A DNA stretch of 7,820 nt from an uncultured Candidatus Saccharibacteria bacterium (GTDB taxonomy: Bacteria > Patescibacteriota > Saccharimonadia > CAILAD01 > GCA-016700035), in contig CALKUN010000098.1 of NCBI GenBank assembly GCA_937996675.1, positions 1-7,820 of the forward strand, read 5' to 3'. The position numbers and the translations under genes are program-made. Under the pieces are notes generated by a model, which ran no database searches, had not been told where the DNA came from, and saw only the letters and a list, made by a program, of their open reading frames with translations. Positions 6,903-7,820 of the stretch are shown here, in pieces; position 1 is the first letter of the stretch; every line of letters begins with the position of its first letter.

Positions 6903-6952
6903 AAAAAAACAGATTCCGTGTTCCTTACGGAGAACGGAAACTGGATTTTTTT
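6903..6952 (+). terminator. Intrinsic terminator-like hairpin (A7-stem-T7) inside the rRNA leader
   Basis: A7 (6903-6909) and T7 (6946-6952) flank an imperfect hairpin. CAG (6910-6912) pairs with CTG (6941-6943), TTCC (6914-6917) with GGAA (6936-6939), and GTTC (6920-6923) with GAAC (6932-6935), around a small loop. Bases G and A (6944-6945) separate the stem from the T-tract. The symmetric A and T tracts would suit either strand. It may end read-through from the gyrase operon, attenuate rRNA transcription, or simply be leader structure. The stem is interrupted and only moderately GC-rich, so efficiency is uncertain. Confidence 0.45.
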
Positions 6953-6980
6953 GGCGCTGGAACAAAAATTAGCTGCCGCG

Positions 6981-6991
6981 GTCTTTGACAA
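6981..6991 (+). promoter_or_regulatory. boxA-like antitermination site
   Basis: GTCTTTGACAA closely resembles the rRNA boxA element (E. coli TGCTCTTTAACAA), where NusB/NusE bind to protect rRNA transcription from termination. Its place in the leader fits. TGACA (6986-6990) can also pair with TGTCA (7000-7004). Function is inferred from similarity. Confidence 0.5.
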
Positions 6992-7025
6992 GTGAAATGT
7001 GTCAGTTCAAGAGAGAGATAAAGTG

Positions 7026-7050
7026 CTCTGTACTTTTCGGAGTATCAGAG
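7026..7050 (+). other. Leader hairpin with UUCG-type loop
   Basis: CTCTGTACT (7026-7034) pairs with AGTA (7041-7044) and CAGAG (7046-7050), leaving one bulged T at 7045. The loop TTTCGG contains TTCG. The 9-bp stem is the strongest local structure in the leader apart from those next to 16S. Confidence 0.55.
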
Positions 7051-7114
7051 TGCCTGTCAATCTTTGAGTAATTTGTAATTTTATAGAGCAGGATCATAAC
7101 AAACTTGGAGTTTT

Positions 7115-7148
7115 GCACTACGGCGCCAATGTTTGCAATCAGTAGTGC
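7115..7148 (+). other. Leader hairpin 1 next to 16S
   Basis: GCACTAC (7115-7121) and GTAGTGC (7142-7148) form a perfect 7-bp stem around a 20-nt loop that itself contains the palindrome GGCGCC. It probably folds in the 16S precursor and may guide processing. Confidence 0.55.
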
Positions 7149-7174
7149 CTTGGAATCGCTTCGGCGAGGACAAG
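7149..7174 (+). other. Leader hairpin 2 next to 16S, UUCG tetraloop
   Basis: TCGC (7156-7159), loop TTCG (7160-7163) and GCGA (7164-7167) form a C(UUCG)G hairpin, one of the most stable RNA tetraloops. An outer stem CTTG/CAAG (7149-7152, 7171-7174) surrounds a GAA/GGA internal loop. It ends about 4 nt before the predicted mature 16S 5' end. Confidence 0.6.
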
Positions 7175-7177
7175 TTC

Positions 7178-7820
<643 letters not shown>

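Larger units (their letters stand above)
6879..7177 (+). other. Structured 5' leader of the 16S rRNA precursor (no gene)
   Basis: The stretch from 6801 to the 16S start holds no credible protein or tRNA gene. The transcribed part is rich in short hairpins. The first, at its very 5' end, is TAGC-TTTT-GCTA (6881-6892). Next come the A7-hairpin-T7 element, a boxA-like sequence and hairpins at 7026-7050, 7115-7148 and 7149-7174. A longer-range pair, AACTTG (7102-7107) with CAAGTT (7171-7176), could enclose the last two and compete with the base of the last one. Antitermination and RNase III-type processing are known roles of such leaders; here they are inferred. Confidence 0.6.

Noticed and set aside
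6985..7022. TTGACA at 6985-6990 as a second rRNA promoter
   Set aside because: No -10 hexamer lies 16-18 bp downstream (CAAGAG at 17); the TTGACA is better explained as part of boxA.

Overview
The window is bacterial housekeeping DNA, with every gene on the + strand. In order it holds the 3' end of a small membrane-protein gene, gyrB, gyrA, a divergent methyltransferase-fold gene, a long DUF212 (divergent PAP2/YuiD-like) membrane-protein gene, and then an rRNA promoter, a structured leader of about 300 nt and the first ~640 nt of a 16S rRNA gene that runs off the right edge. I see no mobile element, CRISPR array, tRNA or phage gene.

The 16S start suggests a member of the Candidate Phyla Radiation (Patescibacteria). 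It has the universal bacterial signatures, a shortened helix 17 and a H18/530-loop variant (A at the position matching E. coli 508). Its last bases do not match the usual GTGTAGCGGTGAAATG block. I cannot name the phylum from memory; Saccharibacteria and other CPR lineages are possible. The genetic code looks standard: genes end in TAG and TAA, and no in-frame TGA has to be read through. Base composition is intermediate and even across the genes.

Layout. Bases 3-488 are the C-terminal part of a protein with a charged stalk and two membrane segments. A promoter with a perfect TATAAT (529-534) drives gyrB (602-2695, GTG start). gyrB and gyrA (2706-5264) are tightly coupled, because the gyrA Shine-Dalgarno overlaps the gyrB stop codon. 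Together they encode both subunits of DNA gyrase, with all catalytic residues present and a wild-type quinolone region. Two genes follow at short spacing, 5303-5893 (methyltransferase-like) and 5922-6800 (DUF212 plus an extra membrane domain), and are probably cotranscribed. No convincing terminator lies before the rRNA promoter (6843-6872).

The rRNA leader is the least ordinary part. It contains an A7-hairpin-T7 element that looks like an intrinsic terminator, then a boxA-like antitermination sequence, then several hairpins leading to the 16S 5' end. No wholly new system is evident. The points worth a second look are the leader architecture, the low-complexity insert in GyrB, the degenerate SAM site of the methyltransferase-like protein, the hairpin abutting its start codon, and the C-terminal extension of the DUF212 protein.
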